DNA of 24,486 nucleotides from Actinomycetota bacterium (GTDB lineage: Bacteria > Actinomycetota > Thermoleophilia > Miltoncostaeales > Miltoncostaeaceae): assembly GCA_005800465.1 (NCBI GenBank), contig SYFI01000152.1:1-24486 (forward strand), read 5' to 3'. Every line of letters begins with the position of its first letter. Within the stretch, counting starts at the first letter, position 1. The notes beneath the pieces are model-generated. The model ran no database searches, was not told the DNA's origin, and worked only from the letters and a program-made list of their open reading frames with translations. The translations under genes were made by a program, and so were the position numbers. Below, piece by piece: positions 8,489 to 14,551 of this stretch.

Positions 8489-9067
8489 TTAGCCCGCCAC
8501 CTCATCGTCGCCGCGCGCCACCGCGTCGCGGTCGGCCCCCGACGGCAGACCACCCCGCCAGTCGCATCCCGGGCACCGCTCCTCGCCCTCCAAGTGCCCT
8601 TCGGCCCATGCCCGGGCGGCCACCATGGGCAGCACCCGATCGGTGGGATGCCCCTCACGAAGCATGCCCAGCGCACCAATCACGATGGCCGCGAGCACCG
8701 GGTCGGCTGGATCGGGGAATGGCGGCACAGGGCCGGGGGCCTCGAGCCCGGGGATGGCGCCAGGGCGGTGTCCGGGGAAGCAGGCCTCCGCGATCAACTC
8801 CGGGCGTGAGACGCCACGGGCGAATCCACAACCGCCATCGCAGCCACCGCAGCGGTCCTCGCCATCGATGTGCCCCTCCATCCAGGCGTGCACCGCCAAG
8901 TCCACCACGGCCTGCGGCACCGAGGCCGAGTCGGCCAGGCGCAGGGACCGATCGAGCAGGCCCGCGAGCACCGCCCCATCGGAGATGGGGGCCGGTGGCA
9001 CATCGACATCGCCCGAGTAGAGCGGGTGTGCCGTGGGGCGGAAGCCGGTGGGACCTACGTCGGTCAA
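8489..9067 (-). CDS. Hypothetical protein with duplicated EGH-CxxC motif
   Basis: 192 residues, family not recognised. The protein has two similar halves. Residues 61-79 (AWMEGHIDGEDRCGGCDGG) and 153-171 (AWAEGHLEGEERCPGCDWR) share the pattern AWxEGHhxGExRCxGCD. Each is preceded by about 30 residues of predicted helix (AVVDLAVHAW / VLPMVAARAW). The paired Cys-x-x-Cys with an upstream conserved His suggests a metal site per half, or one shared zinc site; that is inference. There is no signal peptide or membrane segment. The start is TTG at 9067, whose bases overlap the TGA of the upstream membrane-protein gene (TTGA) and follow a GGGGAT Shine-Dalgarno-like stretch. It therefore looks translationally coupled. 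The stop lies 10 bp before the dehydrogenase. Confidence 0.75.
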   Translation of the reverse strand: MTDVGPTGFRPTAHPLYSGDVDVPPAPISDGAVLAGLLDRSLRLADSASVPQAVVDLAVHAWMEGHIDGEDRCGGCDGGCGFARGVSRPELIAEACFPGHRPGAIPGLEAPGPVPPFPDPADPVLAAIVIGALGMLREGHPTDRVLPMVAARAWAEGHLEGEERCPGCDWRGGLPSGADRDAVARGDDEVAG

Positions 9068-9840
9068 TGTTCATCCCCGTGTGCCGTGGGGGGATCCACC
9101 ACGTCACCCGAGCGGCCCATGAGGCGACGGCACCCGGCGAGCACCACCGGGGCGAGCGCCAACGCCACGATGTCGAACAGCACATATCCCGCAGCTGCAC
9201 CGCTCGGCGGATTTCCATTCATCAGGCCGAGTCCCGGGATGTACTCCTCCCACCGCCATGTGCCCACCCATGTACCCCAGATCTCGAGGAACGCCACGAA
9301 GAAGAACACGCCTGCGTACAGCTCAGGTGCGCGCCCGCGCAGAAGAAAGACGATGAGGATTGCCGAGGCAATGAACCCGGCCACGTCAATGCGCCCGAGC
9401 ACGCCCGAGAGCCCGAGGCCCGCCCACGTGGCCACGCCCACGATGGCCGCCGCGCGCACGATCGCATGGTGTGCGTTGGCCAGACGCGTCTGGGAAAAGC
9501 GGTACCCCACCAGATACACGAGGCCGTGTCCGGCGGGGACGAAGATGGGGAGATTTCCCAAGCGGTAGTCGTAGATGCCCCAGATGAGCGAGCACAGAAT
9601 CTCCGCCGTGGTGGCCACCACCACCACCACGGCGACCCGGGCCCGATCAAGCGGGGACAACGGGATGCACGAGACGAGCAGCACCACCCAAGCAACAGCC
9701 GAAAGCACGAGTTGCAGGCCGATACCCCCCAGCGAGTCAAACCAGAGGCCCGCCGTGGTCAGCACGACGATGAAGGGGATGAATGCCCACGGCCGCCCGA
9801 ACAGACGAAGGGGATCACGATTTGCGACGGCCGCGGTCAC
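9064..9840 (-). CDS. Multi-pass integral membrane protein of unknown function
   Basis: 258 residues with about seven or eight hydrophobic segments spread from residue 17 to 240 (for example FIPFIVVLTTAGLW, LVLSAVAWVVLLVS, VAVVVVVATTAEILC, GYVLFDIVALALAPVVLAG). Polar motifs lie between helices: a WGIYDYRLGNLPIFVPAGHG stretch (about 88-107), EIWGTWVGTWRWEEY near 187-201 and NGNPPSGAAAGY (about 209-220). These Trp/Gly-rich conserved-looking loops could bind a ligand or lipid, but I do not recognise the family. The start is GTG at 9840, eight bases after a TACCCT hexamer, with no Shine-Dalgarno. It heads an operon with the CxxC-repeat protein, dehydrogenase and GST-like protein, and is divergent from phoU. 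Confidence 0.82.
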   Translation of the reverse strand: MTAAVANRDPLRLFGRPWAFIPFIVVLTTAGLWFDSLGGIGLQLVLSAVAWVVLLVSCIPLSPLDRARVAVVVVVATTAEILCSLIWGIYDYRLGNLPIFVPAGHGLVYLVGYRFSQTRLANAHHAIVRAAAIVGVATWAGLGLSGVLGRIDVAGFIASAILIVFLLRGRAPELYAGVFFFVAFLEIWGTWVGTWRWEEYIPGLGLMNGNPPSGAAAGYVLFDIVALALAPVVLAGCRRLMGRSGDVVDPPTAHGDEH

Positions 9841-9848
9841 GGCAACTG

Positions 9849-9854
9849 AGGGTA
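9849..9854 (-). promoter_or_regulatory. -10-like hexamer for a leaderless membrane-protein operon
   Basis: Minus-strand TACCCT with 8 nt to the GTG at 9840 and no Shine-Dalgarno. It faces away from the phoU hexamer at 9925-9930, giving a compact divergent promoter region. Confidence 0.45.
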
Positions 9855-9924
9855 CTCCCGGACGACAGAGGACCGCGCCTGAACGGGTCGACGGGTTCGG
9901 GGGGGCAACCCCGGGATGAACCCG

Positions 9925-9930
9925 TACAGT
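9925..9930 (+). promoter_or_regulatory. -10-like hexamer for leaderless phoU mRNA
   Basis: TACAGT followed by 6 nt (CCATGC) and the ATG at 9937. No Shine-Dalgarno precedes that ATG, and there is no clear -35. The position would place transcription start at or next to the A of the ATG, which supports 9937 over the in-frame ATG at 9916. Confidence 0.45.
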
Positions 9931-9936
9931 CCATGC

Positions 9937-10602
9937 ATGGAATCGACTGATCTCGGCACACAGATGGCAGGGGTCCGTGATGCGTTGGTGGAGATGGCCA
10001 GTCTCGTCCTGTCACAGGTAGAGCAGGCTGTGGATGCATGGGAAACACACGATCCCGACCTCGCCAGGCGGGTGATGGCGCAGGACGAGGCCGTCGACGA
10101 TCACCTGCTGGACCTCGATCGCCGTATCTACGACGTGCATCTGATCCATGCCCCGCTCGCAGGCGACCTACGGCTTCTCCATGTGGGGCTCATCACGGCC
10201 GTCGCCCTGGAGCGCGTCGGAGATCTCGCTGTTTCCATCTCCCGATTGGCCGAATCGATTCCTGCTGGCGGATCTGTGCCCGGCATCGACACCATCATCC
10301 GCCGCATGGCGGCGCGTGCGGTTGACAGCCTTGCCCGGGCCGTGCAGGCCATCGCCCATGCCGATGCCGATCTGGGAGACGAGGCACACCTCGAGGCCGA
10401 TACCGTGCGACTGATGCTCGAAGATGTGCGTGAGGCGGCGTCAGATGAGGCAGAGAAGGGCGATCGGGAATGGATCACCGCATCGGTGCTGGTTGCCCGT
10501 CACCTCGAGCGGGTTGCCAACAACGCCGCCGAGTTGGGCGGGCGTGTGCGATTCATTGCGACCGGAGAACCCTTCGCCCGAAACCCGCGCCCGCCGGGCT
10601 AG
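9937..10602 (+). CDS. phoU: Phosphate-signalling regulator PhoU
   Basis: 221 residues, the usual length for PhoU, made of two PhoU helical-bundle repeats. Each has the family's acidic, metal-binding signatures. The first has DEAVDDHLLDLD (50-61) and ALERVGDLAVSI (90-101). The second has the matching HLERVANNAAELGGRV near the C-terminus. PhoU links the Pst phosphate transporter to the PhoR-type kinase and restrains phosphate uptake when phosphate is plentiful. Neither pst genes nor phoR lie in the window, so here it stands alone. The ATG at 9937 was preferred because of the hexamer just upstream; the ATG at 9916 would add seven residues. Its TAG overlaps the TAG of the convergent 59-aa gene by two bases. 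Confidence 0.93.
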   Translation: MESTDLGTQMAGVRDALVEMASLVLSQVEQAVDAWETHDPDLARRVMAQDEAVDDHLLDLDRRIYDVHLIHAPLAGDLRLLHVGLITAVALERVGDLAVSISRLAESIPAGGSVPGIDTIIRRMAARAVDSLARAVQAIAHADADLGDEAHLEADTVRLMLEDVREAASDEAEKGDREWITASVLVARHLERVANNAAELGGRVRFIATGEPFARNPRPPG

Positions 10603-10778
10603 TCGTCCGTGATCTTCGGCGGGGCGGCGGGTGCATCCGCGGCCTCTGGGGACGCATCCCCTCGTGCCTCCTCTTCGACGGCCTCCAGCGCCGCAATCGC
10701 GTCAAGGCGCGACAACACATCGTCGCCACCGTCCATCGTCCGGAAACTGCTCCGGCGCGCCCGCTTGGCCTTCGCCAT
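10599..10778 (-). CDS. Small 59-residue hypothetical protein downstream of the Nudix gene
   Basis: Encodes 59 residues. The N-terminus is basic (MAKAKRARRSSFR), the middle looks helical (DDVLSRLDAIAALEAVEEEA) and the tail is Pro/Ala/Asp-rich (ASPEAADAPAAPPKITDD). I do not recognise the family and see no membrane segment or cysteine. The case for a real gene is the start region: GGAGG at 10784-10788 with a 5-nt spacer to the ATG at 10778, the strongest Shine-Dalgarno in the window apart from the one at 24106. It also lies only 14 bp after the Nudix stop. A TACGAT hexamer inside the Nudix 3' end could even give it its own promoter. Its stop overlaps the stop of convergent phoU. Charge segregation (basic head, acidic tail) suggests a binding partner or nucleic acid, but that is speculation. 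Confidence 0.7.
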   Translation of the reverse strand: MAKAKRARRSSFRTMDGGDDVLSRLDAIAALEAVEEEARGDASPEAADAPAAPPKITDD

Positions 10779-10792
10779 ATAAACCTCCGTTG

Positions 10793-11236
10793 TTACGAAC
10801 CTGATCGTACCGGGCGTCTCCGGCGTCGCCGTCGCCGGCGTCGCCCGATGCCATCACCGGCCAGCGCCGCCACCAGCCGGTCGTCGGCCGGCGGGAATTC
10901 GTACCGAAGCAGATCTTCGCGCCGCACCCATCGGAACTGGGGGCTCACGATGGCCCGTGGACGCTGGAGCGGCGGGTACGAGCAGGCATAAAAACGAAGG
11001 CGCAGTGGGCCGGCATCCTCGCGCCAGATCATTCGCGGGTCACCGATCTCAATGTTGAGCTCCTCGCGCAGTTCGCGACGCAGCGCCGTGATGTCGCGCT
11101 CCCCAGGCTCACGCTTACCGCCCGGAAACTCCCATCGCCCTGCGTTGCCGGACGTCTTCGGGCGCTGCGTGATGAGGATCCAACCGCCGCGCTCGATGAC
11201 CGCGGCCACCACGATGGTGGGTTCTTTACGTTTCAT
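10793..11236 (-). CDS. MutT-like Nudix hydrolase with a poly-arginine tail
   Basis: 147 residues. RWEFPGGKREPGE leads into a Nudix box: G40-x5-E46-x7-RELREEL (54-60), followed by Asn-Ile where the consensus has Gly-hydrophobic. The WEFPGGK lead-in is typical of MutT-type hydrolases that clear 8-oxo-dGTP from the nucleotide pool. Direct adjacency to mutY supports that role. The C-terminus is unusual: residues 132-141 are ten consecutive arginines, ending PVRSGS. They are encoded by an imperfect repeat of CGACGCCGG. The ATG overlaps the mutY stop by 4 bp (ATGA), so the two are coupled. Alternative substrates such as CTP or methyl-dCTP cannot be excluded. Confidence 0.88.
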   Translation of the reverse strand: MKRKEPTIVVAAVIERGGWILITQRPKTSGNAGRWEFPGGKREPGERDITALRRELREELNIEIGDPRMIWREDAGPLRLRFYACSYPPLQRPRAIVSPQFRWVRREDLLRYEFPPADDRLVAALAGDGIGRRRRRRRRRRPVRSGS

Positions 11237-12030
11237 CGGAGCGCCGCCCAGCCCACCGGCACCAGAGAACGCCCCCGGCGCTCGGCCAGCCCGTCGCCCA
11301 CCAGACTGTCGGCGGCCTCCGGGTCGGATGACACTGGGGCCCGCCCCCGCTCGGTGAGCGTGCGCAGCAACGTCCCCCGGCGCTGGCGCAACGAACCCTC
11401 GTATGGGGACTGGCGGCGCGTCGGGGGCGTGACCTCATGTACCGCACCGGCATCGGCTGCCGGACACGCCGTGCGCAGCGGGCAGCCGTCGTCGCACCGG
11501 GGCGTCCGGGCACTGCACACCTCGCGCCCGAGATCCATCAGGGCCTGACCCACATCCCACCCACGGCCACGGGGCGTACCGGGCCAGCCACCGGGAAACC
11601 GACGCGCTACAACCCGCCTGATGTTCACGTCCTCGGGCAGCACGGCCTCCCCGTCGGCGAAGCAGCGAATCGCAGCGGCCGTGTACGCGCCGACGCCCGG
11701 CAGGTCAGTGAGGTGGTCGGAATCGGGCCAGCCGTGTTCCCCAATGATCCCCGCGGCCGCATGCAGGTTGCGCGCACGGCGCGGGTAGCCGAGCCCCTGC
11801 CACTGCGCAAGCACCTCTCCCAGCGGCGCCTCAACCAGATCGGCAGCCCCCGGCCAGCGCGTCATCCAGGCCTCGTAGTAGGGAACGACCCGTGACACCT
11901 GAGTGGACTGAAGCATGACCTCAGACACCAATATGGCCCAGCGATCACGCGTATTGCGCCATGGAAAGTCGTGGCCCTCGCGGCCAAACCAGCGAATGAG
12001 TGCCCGAACTGCACGGGCATCGGGGGTCAT
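11233..12030 (-). CDS. mutY: A/G-specific adenine DNA glycosylase MutY, short form
   Basis: 265 residues. Removes adenine opposite 8-oxoguanine or guanine in DNA. Visible: FPWRNTRDRWAILVSEVML with the catalytic Glu37 (same number as in E. coli), WQGLGYPRRARNLH (77-90), the helix-hairpin-helix LPGVGAYTAAAI (110-121) and the catalytic Asp134 in EDVN. The iron-sulfur loop has cysteines at 172, 179, 183 and 189. That gives C-x6-C-x3-C-x5-C, where the textbook spacing is x6-x2-x5. The C-terminal 8-oxoG-reading Nudix-like domain is missing; only about 70 residues follow the cluster. The frame is open to 12438, but that part overlaps the upstream gene. I took ATG 12030; GTG 12036 is possible. It lies 55 bp after the exonuclease gene and is coupled to the Nudix gene. 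Confidence 0.93.
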   Translation of the reverse strand: MTPDARAVRALIRWFGREGHDFPWRNTRDRWAILVSEVMLQSTQVSRVVPYYEAWMTRWPGAADLVEAPLGEVLAQWQGLGYPRRARNLHAAAGIIGEHGWPDSDHLTDLPGVGAYTAAAIRCFADGEAVLPEDVNIRRVVARRFPGGWPGTPRGRGWDVGQALMDLGREVCSARTPRCDDGCPLRTACPAADAGAVHEVTPPTRRQSPYEGSLRQRRGTLLRTLTERGRAPVSSDPEAADSLVGDGLAERRGRSLVPVGWAALR

Positions 12031-12085
12031 CGTCACCCGCCGAGTGTCCCATGCCCGTTCGGCGTATGACGCCCGCACGGTGAGA

Positions 12086-13948
12086 TCACGCGGTGGTGGC
12101 GATCCCGGGCTCGGCATCGGTCTCGACCAGACGGAGCGATTGAGCGGCCCGGCGAAGGGCATCCACAAGGGCACTCGTGTGTGACGGCGCAGGAATGAGC
12201 GCTGGGTGACCCGAGCGTGAGGCCACGCGACGGCGCACCAACGCGATCTCCTCAAGTGCCTCGGGTGGGAGCGACTCATGCGTGCGTGGGGCGCCAAGAG
12301 CCGCGAGGATTCGGTGGGCTGCACCAGCCTCCGAGCCTGCGTGCACCTCCACCCGCGCGACGACCAGGCCATCACGCACCACGAATGCCACCACCTGGCC
12401 ATCCTGCGTCCCATCCTCCACCAACACGCAACGGGCATCGCGGGCCCGGGCGAGTGCAGCGATTTCGGCGATCACGCCGACCAGCGCATCGATCTCGGCG
12501 GTGTAGGCGCCGTCGTCGAGTACCCCGGTGCGCGCGGCGCGGTCGATGAGCACGGCCGCCTCCTCGGCCGAGGCGATCGGGTCGTCCCCCAGCACGCGGC
12601 GGCATGCGGCCGGAGGCCCCCCATCGGCGCGCGACAGCGGCAGCAGCACCTGCAGAGCGTCGGTGGCGAGTAACGCGGTGCGCTCTGCGGCGAGGGGCCC
12701 GAAGTGCTCCCCGGCCCGGGATGCTCGCGCGACCGCGGTGATGCGCACGTCGTCCCCGGCAGCGGACAGCCGGAGGTAGCGCCGCGACCGGCCGCCGACA
12801 GCCGGGCGGTTACAGGTGGGCGCGAGTTCGGTGATCAGGCGATGCGCCCGCAACTGCGCCTCGAACTCGGACCCAGTCTCCTCGTGATCGACACGATCGG
12901 CGGCCTCCACTGCTCGCTCAATCAAACGACCGTGGCGTTTGCCCGAGGCGAAATACCCGCGCACGCGGCGCCGGACATTGGGGGCGTACCCCACGTGCAC
13001 CACGCGCCCCTGCGCGTCGCGGATGAGGTACACGCCGGTCGTCGCCGGGAGATCCTCAGCCAGTGCGACCTTGTGCGCCATTCGCCCGCCGCCCGGCTGC
13101 CCCAGCGCAACGGCGTGATCGAGCGGCGTTGCATCGCCATCGGCCATCAGATCCACCAAACGCGCAAGCACGACCGCCGTCGCTTCGGCATCCGCAAGCG
13201 CCCGGTGGCGCGTGGTGACGGTGACGCCCGCCCAGTCGGCGAGGGTCCCCAGATCGTGCCGCTCCACCCGCGGGCCGAGCAGTCGGCGCGCCAGCACAAG
13301 GGTGTCGAGCCACGCGTTGTGGAAGTAGTCACCCATCAGGCGTCGGCGCTCGTAGTTGAGGAAGCGCAGATCGAATGGTGCGTTGTGGGCCACCAGCACA
13401 TCAGACCCCGCGAAGTCGATGAATTGCCGCAGTGCGATCTCGATTCCCGGGGCGCCGCGCACCATCGAATCGTCGATACCGGTGATTCCCGTGATGTGTG
13501 CCGGGATGGGGCGCCCCGGATCGACGAGCGTGGAGAACCGGTCCACAACCACCAGCCCCTCCACCCGGACGGCCCCGATCTCGGTGATTCGCGAGGCGCC
13601 GGGTGAGCCTCCGGTGGTCTCAAGGTCCACGATGCAGAGCGGCACGTCGGCGATGGCCGGGGAGGAACCTCCGCCGCCAGCCGGGGATAGGCACACCGCG
13701 CCATCGGCATCCCACTCCAGATGGGAGTCGCCATCAACGATGGTGGCCACCAGTCGCTGGGCGACCTCGAGCGGACACCCCTCAATACCGAGCACGACCG
13801 CGACGGCGTCTGCCGCAGGGACCGGGGCCCCACGGCGGGCCACAAATACCTGCAAACGGTCACCCGCGCTGGCTGCGGGCTCCGACCCGGGCGACGGCGC
13901 CACGGAAGGGATCGAAGACGGTGGTGACGACGGTTCAGGTGATGCCAT
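12086..13948 (-). CDS. DEDD 3'-5' exonuclease fused to a GIY-YIG (UvrC N-terminal-like) domain
   Basis: 620 residues; the architecture is like the actinobacterial DnaQ/UvrC-type fusions such as mycobacterial Rv2191. After a Pro/Ser-rich start and a small domain (about 30-90), the exonuclease domain shows VDLETTG (Asp108, Glu110), AHNAPFDLRFL (Asp193) and HRALADAEA (His248, Asp253), a complete DEDDh set. The GIY-YIG domain begins TGVYLIRD (about 304-311), but the second motif reads HVGYA rather than YIGKA. A long C-terminal region holds UvrC-like sequence without a recognisable helicase-interaction or HhH domain. It probably acts in DNA repair or nucleic-acid turnover. Start ATG 13948 was chosen for the TAATGT 8 nt upstream; an ATG at 13960 is the alternative. 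It heads the mutY cluster and is divergent from marR. Confidence 0.88.
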   Translation of the reverse strand: MASPEPSSPPSSIPSVAPSPGSEPAASAGDRLQVFVARRGAPVPAADAVAVVLGIEGCPLEVAQRLVATIVDGDSHLEWDADGAVCLSPAGGGGSSPAIADVPLCIVDLETTGGSPGASRITEIGAVRVEGLVVVDRFSTLVDPGRPIPAHITGITGIDDSMVRGAPGIEIALRQFIDFAGSDVLVAHNAPFDLRFLNYERRRLMGDYFHNAWLDTLVLARRLLGPRVERHDLGTLADWAGVTVTTRHRALADAEATAVVLARLVDLMADGDATPLDHAVALGQPGGGRMAHKVALAEDLPATTGVYLIRDAQGRVVHVGYAPNVRRRVRGYFASGKRHGRLIERAVEAADRVDHEETGSEFEAQLRAHRLITELAPTCNRPAVGGRSRRYLRLSAAGDDVRITAVARASRAGEHFGPLAAERTALLATDALQVLLPLSRADGGPPAACRRVLGDDPIASAEEAAVLIDRAARTGVLDDGAYTAEIDALVGVIAEIAALARARDARCVLVEDGTQDGQVVAFVVRDGLVVARVEVHAGSEAGAAHRILAALGAPRTHESLPPEALEEIALVRRRVASRSGHPALIPAPSHTSALVDALRRAAQSLRLVETDAEPGIATTA

Positions 13949-13956
13949 TGGTGCGC

Positions 13957-13962
13957 ACATTA
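13957..13962 (-). promoter_or_regulatory. -10-like hexamer for the exonuclease/mutY cluster
   Basis: Minus-strand TAATGT with 8 nt (GCGCACCA) to the ATG at 13948 and no Shine-Dalgarno. If used, the upstream ATG at 13960 would lie within the promoter and could not be the start. Confidence 0.4.
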
Positions 13963-14038
13963 CGGTCGCCCCCCGACGGCCCCGCCGCGATGCCGGAGCC
14001 GCGATGACGACGTTCCGGGAGGCAGGGGGCGCTCCGGT

Positions 14039-14044
14039 TATCCT
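14039..14044 (+). promoter_or_regulatory. -10-like hexamer for leaderless marR-type mRNA
   Basis: TATCCT followed by TCCCCC and the ATG at 14051. A pyrimidine run replaces any Shine-Dalgarno, so the start can hardly be initiated in the standard way. It is back to back with the exonuclease promoter, 90-100 bp apart at the gene starts. Confidence 0.5.
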
Positions 14045-14050
14045 TCCCCC

Positions 14051-14551
14051 ATGGCGACACAGCGATCACGCCCGACACCCCCCACCGGCGACCTCGACGC
14101 GACTGAGATGGTCGCGTGGGGCGGACTTCTGCGCACGCATGCCGCGCTGGTGCGAGCACTCGATGACGAGATGCAGGCGGCCCACGGGATCTCCCTCACC
14201 CAATATGAGGTGCTACTCCTGCTCTCGCGGTCCGACGACGGCGCACTGCGCATGAATGAGATGGCCGGTGGGGCGCTCTTGTCATTGTCCGGTCTCTCCC
14301 GACTGGTTGACCGCCTCGTAATCCTCGGGCTGGTCGAGCGCGCCCAGTGCCCCACCGACCGGCGTGGGGCCTTCGCGGTCATCACGCCCACCGGGCGGGA
14401 CCGCCTCGCTGCCGCTCGACCTGTGCATCTGGACGCCGTGCGGCGCCGGTTCATCGACCGGCTGTCCCCAGACGCCGTGTCAGCGCTCGCGGCGGCTTGG
14501 ACGACCCTCGCTGCCAGCGGTGACGGGGAGCGCGAGCCCGAAGGGGATTAG
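14051..14551 (+). CDS. MarR-family transcriptional regulator
   Basis: 166 residues with the MarR winged-helix layout. It has a helical dimerisation part (about 20-50), then LTQYEVLLLLSRSDDGALRMNEMAGGALLS, the recognition-helix region LSLSGLSRLVDRLVILGLVER and the wing CPTDRRGAFAVITPTGRDRL. Proteins of this family bind DNA as dimers and usually respond to phenolics, drugs or oxidants. No ligand can be read here. The first ~15 residues are Pro/Thr-rich and probably disordered. It is divergent from the DNA-repair cluster and convergent, with a 4-bp overlap, with the amidase gene. The neighbouring exonuclease promoter is a natural candidate target, but I found no clear palindrome in the 100-bp gap. 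Confidence 0.9.
   Translation: MATQRSRPTPPTGDLDATEMVAWGGLLRTHAALVRALDDEMQAAHGISLTQYEVLLLLSRSDDGALRMNEMAGGALLSLSGLSRLVDRLVILGLVERAQCPTDRRGAFAVITPTGRDRLAAARPVHLDAVRRRFIDRLSPDAVSALAAAWTTLAASGDGEREPEGD

Noticed and set aside
8014..9849. A 611-codon open frame on the plus strand
   Set aside because: It runs antisense to three genes with clear families, coupled overlaps or membrane segments. Its translation is rich in Arg, His, Pro and Gly with no domain, as expected of a shadow frame in GC-rich DNA.
10590..10623. CCCGCCG/CGGCGGG inverted repeat between phoU and the 59-aa gene as a terminator
   Set aside because: Only 7 bp with a 20-nt loop and no T-run; such pairs arise easily in this GC-rich sequence.
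12061..12073. GGCGT-ATG-ACGCC palindrome between the exonuclease and mutY genes
   Set aside because: Five base pairs with a 3-nt loop is too weak to call a terminator or operator without conservation data.
12031..12438. N-terminal extension of the MutY frame to 401 residues
   Set aside because: It overlaps the 3' end of the exonuclease gene out of frame and shows no conserved sequence. MutY homology begins just after 12030.
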